A stretch of 19,973 nt of DNA from VBDM01 sp041496705 (GTDB taxonomy: Bacteria > Pseudomonadota > Gammaproteobacteria > Burkholderiales > SG8-39): positions 1-19,973 of the forward strand of contig JBGQFD010000069.1 in the NCBI GenBank assembly GCA_041496705.1, written 5' to 3'. A model generated the notes under the pieces. It made no database searches. It saw only the letters and a list, made by a program, of their open reading frames with translations, and was not told the origin of the DNA. A program made the position numbers and the translations under genes. Below are positions 17,992 through 19,973 of this stretch, piece after piece; positions within the stretch are counted from its first letter, which is position 1; the number at the start of each line of letters is the position of its first letter.

Positions 17992-19185
17992 TCATGCTTG
18001 CCATTGCTTCAATAGCTCCTGGCGTTCCAAAAGCACCGACGCAGCCAGTCCTGCAAGCAATGCCCAAAATGCGGAGCTAATGCCGAGAACGGCAAATGGA
18101 GTGACCGCAATCAGAAAAGCGACCAACGCGCCAAAGCGAAGCGGCCCGGAAAAGCTCTTCTCCAACGCGTCCTGCAGGGCTCCGAGGATCGCTAGGCCGG
18201 CAAGCGCAAAAATATAAGATTTGGGAAGCACGCCAACGAGTCCCGCAATGGATGTGCCGGCGAAAGCGATGAACAAAGTGAGCAGCGCAGACACGACAAC
18301 TCCCCAGTAGCGCGCTTCCGCTGGTCCAGCTTCTTTTGCAGCAAGCATCGCAACGCCCGTGCGCGCTACGATCGCGGGATGGCCGCCGAATATCGCGTTG
18401 AGCGTTGACGCGATTCCTACCAGGACCGATACGGGAGTCACGGCCACTTTGTAACTCTGAGCCTGAAGGAAGCCGAGACCCTGGACGTTACCTAGCCCCA
18501 TCGACAGGACAATCATCGGTAGCGTGATGGCGGCAAACGCGGCTGGCCCAAAGCTCATTTGCGGGATAGCCAGTACTGGTGCAGACCATGCGATATCGAT
18601 GGCGGCTGAATTGCCGCGCAGTGAAATCGCGATCGCTCCTCCCACGGCGGCAAGACCGACGGGTGGCAACCGCGGATCGTTCACCAAGCGCCCGGCGAAA
18701 TAGCACAGCACGCAGGTACCAGCGACAAGGGCATCCTCTACCGTTGCGGACACCAGGCGCGTCCCATACTCGAGAATGCTCCCGGCGAACATTCCCATCA
18801 CGATCGGAAAGGGAAGCCAAGTCATGATTCGCTTTCCGATTCCGAGCGCTCCCAGCACGATCATCAGGACACCAGCGAGAAGGTTGGCCCCTACGATCTC
18901 GGCGTAGCTAAAACGTCCGGCCAACGCGCCAAGATAGATGATTCCCGGAATCGTCCAAGTGATTGGAATGGGAATTCGGTAGAAAAGCGAGGCACAAATG
19001 GAAGCCGCCGCGCTCGTTACCCAGACAATCAGAATCCAGCTGGCCGTTTGGTCCGCCGAAAGCCTCAGCTGGGCGGCAACGGCAAGATGAAGGGGAATCC
19101 CCGCAAACGCGTACCAAAAGAACGCGGTGATGCCCATCCAGAAGGCGGACGGATTCAGATCGCGGAGGTAGCTTCTTCCCGGCAC
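17992..19185 (-). CDS. BenE-family (benzoate/H+ symporter-like) transporter
   Basis: An integral membrane transporter of 397 aa with about 12 hydrophobic segments. It aligns throughout with the BenE family: ASLFYRIPIPITWTIPGIIY in the first third, MTWLPFPIVMGMFAGSIL, then LSMGLGNVQGLGFLQAQSYK and the late GLAILGALQDAL and GISSAFWALLAGLAASVLL. BenE itself imports benzoate with protons; the substrate of this cassette-borne member is unknown. The start is GTG at 19185, the first possible start after an in-frame TAG; AGGAA lies about 11 bases upstream, and an ATG at codon 17 is an alternative. It is the only gene of a cassette bounded by attC sites A and B. No catabolic gene is adjacent apart from the HabB-like gene in the next cassette. 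It is unusually large for cassette cargo. Confidence 0.85.
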   Translation of the reverse strand: MPGRSYLRDLNPSAFWMGITAFFWYAFAGIPLHLAVAAQLRLSADQTASWILIVWVTSAAASICASLFYRIPIPITWTIPGIIYLGALAGRFSYAEIVGANLLAGVLMIVLGALGIGKRIMTWLPFPIVMGMFAGSILEYGTRLVSATVEDALVAGTCVLCYFAGRLVNDPRLPPVGLAAVGGAIAISLRGNSAAIDIAWSAPVLAIPQMSFGPAAFAAITLPMIVLSMGLGNVQGLGFLQAQSYKVAVTPVSVLVGIASTLNAIFGGHPAIVARTGVAMLAAKEAGPAEARYWGVVVSALLTLFIAFAGTSIAGLVGVLPKSYIFALAGLAILGALQDALEKSFSGPLRFGALVAFLIAVTPFAVLGISSAFWALLAGLAASVLLERQELLKQWQA

Positions 19186-19204
19186 GGCGAGGCGTTCCTA
19201 GGTC

Positions 19205-19297
19205 GTCTAACGCCCGCGCTCACCGGCGCCGAGCGAACGTAGTGAGCGAGGGAACCCGAGCAAAGCGAGGGCGTCCCGCTGGAGCGCGTTGTTGGGC
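19205..19297 (-). repeat. attC-like recombination site B
   Basis: On the minus strand it runs from GCCCAAC (RYYYAAC) to GTTAGAC (GTTRRRY), both perfect, 93 bp. Outer arms CGCGCTC (19215-19221) and GAGCGCG (19282-19288) pair exactly. The central part carries extra short direct repeats (GAGCGA twice, GCGAGGG twice), making this site longer than A and C. It starts 20 bp after the HabB-like gene stop and ends 19 bp before the transporter GTG. Confidence 0.82.
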
Positions 19298-19317
19298 CGC
19301 AGTTGCTCTGACATGGT

Positions 19318-19755
19318 TCAGCGCGCCCTCTCTGTTGAGCCGCCGCGAAGGCCCCAAAGAATGAGTGCCAACGCGACGATTAGGGCGGCGCCAGCGGAAC
19401 GGAGGCCGATATTTATGACGGTTTCCTCAGTGGCACTGCCATGAGCAGCTCCGGCGGCCATTGGAATGATCGAGTTGCCCGCGCCCCAAGCGGCAGCCAG
19501 GAGACTTGCCAAAGGCGCGGCAATGCTCTGATAGATGAGGAGCCAGAACGCAAGCATGGACTGCCTGGAACTGAGACTGAGTCGTGGCCACATAAGTCCC
19601 ACCACCACAAGAAAGATTCCCTGAAGGATGCCAACAAGGTGCGCTGAGAGCGCGAGGCGAGGGACCGTGAAGTGAGGAACGGCCAAACCCACAAGAGCGG
19701 CAAAGAGGAAAAGAGCGATGCCCGCCTGGAGAAGACGCTGCGATTGACGCTCCAT
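19318..19755 (-). CDS. Small membrane protein resembling hydroxylaminobenzene mutase (HabA/HabB)
   Basis: A 145-aa integral membrane protein with four predicted helices (about residues 9-28, 36-56, 66-92 and 116-138). The order of conserved-looking blocks, RLLQAG...LFLF, PRLALSAHLVGILQGIFLVV, GLMWPRLSLS, AAAWGAGNSIIPMAAG, the later TEETVI and the closing LILWGLRG, matches my memory of the hydroxylaminobenzene mutase family, which converts hydroxylaminobenzene to 2-aminophenol in nitrobenzene degradation. This is recognition from memory, without a database search; many relatives have no known reaction. The ATG at 19755 has a very good GGAGG five bases upstream. A longer ORF from 19797 would begin inside attC site C and is rejected. 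It is the sole gene of a 0.58-kb cassette between sites B and C. Confidence 0.6.
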   Translation of the reverse strand: MERQSQRLLQAGIALFLFAALVGLAVPHFTVPRLALSAHLVGILQGIFLVVVGLMWPRLSLSSRQSMLAFWLLIYQSIAAPLASLLAAAWGAGNSIIPMAAGAAHGSATEETVINIGLRSAGAALIVALALILWGLRGGSTERAR

Positions 19756-19784
19756 GCTACCTCCCTGCACGTTTGTTCTCTGCG

Positions 19785-19851
19785 GCCCAACGTTCACAAT
19801 GAGGGGCGCGCGCCGCTCTTGCGCGCGTCCCTCTCGATTGTGGGGTTAGAT
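19785..19851 (-). repeat. attC-like recombination site C
   Basis: On the minus strand it runs from ATCTAAC to GTTGGGC, both perfect matches to RYYYAAC and GTTRRRY, 67 bp. Nested arms pair in order: CACAAT/ATTGTG, GAGGG/CCCTC and CGCGCGC/GCGCGCG, with unpaired bases between arms and a short loop. Its core (GGGGCGCG, CCGCTnnT, GCGCGTCCC) closely resembles site A, which suggests one attC family. It lies 29 bp upstream of the HabB-like start. Confidence 0.87.
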
Positions 19852-19973
19852 GCCGCATCAACGTAGCCCATGAATGCGTACGACTTGCGCCCTGATTCCT
19901 TTGTGGCTTCAAAGATGCGAACACGAGCGCCTTCTGTAAAGGGCGTCATCTCGGGAGGGGTTACAGTAATGAC
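19794..19973 (-). CDS. 3' end of an unrecognised cassette gene, runs off window
   Basis: An open frame enters from the right edge and continues for 59 codons to a TGA at 19794-19796. The visible residues include MTPFTEGARVRIFEATKESG and KSYAFMGYVDAASN, then a basic tail ending ARPSL. I do not recognise it. The last 17 residues (from about Ser42) are encoded by attC site C itself, so this C terminus may be a by-product of the recombination site. An internal ATG (19949) could be the start of a short protein, but no Shine-Dalgarno precedes it, so the true start probably lies outside the window. The composition up to residue 41 looks like a real protein; the neighbouring frame that would use the TAA in ATCTAAC is interrupted by TGA. 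Confidence 0.55.
   Translation of the reverse strand, partial: VITVTPPEMTPFTEGARVRIFEATKESGRKSYAFMGYVDAASNPTIERDARKSGARPSL

Larger units (their letters stand above)
16594..19973 (-). mobile_element. Distal part of an integron gene-cassette array
   Basis: Five genes, all on the minus strand, are interleaved with three attC-like sites (17925-17987, 19205-19297, 19785-19851) and end at a possible eroded fourth site near 16594. Complete cassettes, taking the cut at G/TT of the GTTRRRY core, would be 17931-19210 (about 1.28 kb, transporter) and 19211-19790 (0.58 kb, HabB-like). The leftmost unit (to 17930) holds the metallo-hydrolase and the 85-aa protein. Leaders between site and start codon are only about 19-30 bases, and gene ends abut the sites, as in integron cassettes. 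The region is visibly less GC-rich than its flanks. The integrase and attI are not in the window; the gene direction predicts they are to the right. Confidence 0.82.

Overview
This GC-rich window looks like the chromosome of a betaproteobacterium, although it contains no rRNA to prove that. The pointers are the rpsU-yqeY-dnaG-rpoD macromolecular-synthesis operon with an RpoD carrying a long Lys/Arg/Ala extension, the nearby tsaD / plsY / folB and ogt-xerD blocks, and the DnaG zinc-finger and toprim sequence, which reads like that group.

Region 1 (1-5.3 kb, minus strand) is the macromolecular-synthesis operon: rpsU, a strong intrinsic terminator or attenuator, a GatB/YqeY-domain gene, dnaG and rpoD. 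It couples ribosomal protein S21, primase and the housekeeping sigma factor. Region 2 (5.3-10.8 kb, minus strand) is a complete heavy-metal-type RND efflux system: a periplasmic adaptor lipoprotein, an inner-membrane RND pump with the Asp/Asp/Glu proton-relay motif, and a TolC-type outer-membrane factor. The three genes are packed with 2-bp spacing or a 4-bp overlap. The cassette lies between tsaD and rpsU, which are adjacent in many proteobacteria. Region 3 (10.8-14.4 kb) is housekeeping: tsaD (+) converging on plsY (-), folB (+) converging on xerD (-), and ogt overlapping xerD. Region 4 (14.5-16.5 kb, minus) is a fused 4TM/12TM TRAP permease of the TAXI type, with no substrate-binding protein gene next to it.

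Region 5 (about 16.6 kb to the right edge) is the most unusual part. It reads as the distal end of an integron gene-cassette array, with all genes on the minus strand. Three attC-like recombination sites (17925-17987, 19205-19297, 19785-19851) have RYYYAAC / GTTRRRY-type ends enclosing imperfect palindromes. They lie between genes with very short leaders and with stop codons at or near the site. Cassette cargo is a small membrane protein resembling hydroxylaminobenzene mutase (HabA/HabB), a BenE-family transporter, a COG1237-like metallo-beta-lactamase-fold hydrolase, an 85-aa three-helix membrane protein of unknown function, and the 3' end of an unrecognised gene running off the right edge. 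A possible eroded attC at about 16594 marks the junction with the TRAP permease. No integrase is in the window; gene orientation predicts that it lies beyond the right edge, unless this is an integrase-less attC cluster.

No tRNA, rRNA, CRISPR array, transposase or phage gene was seen. No stretch over 300 bases lacks a gene. Coordinates of starts were revised where a family start or ribosome binding site favoured an internal codon.
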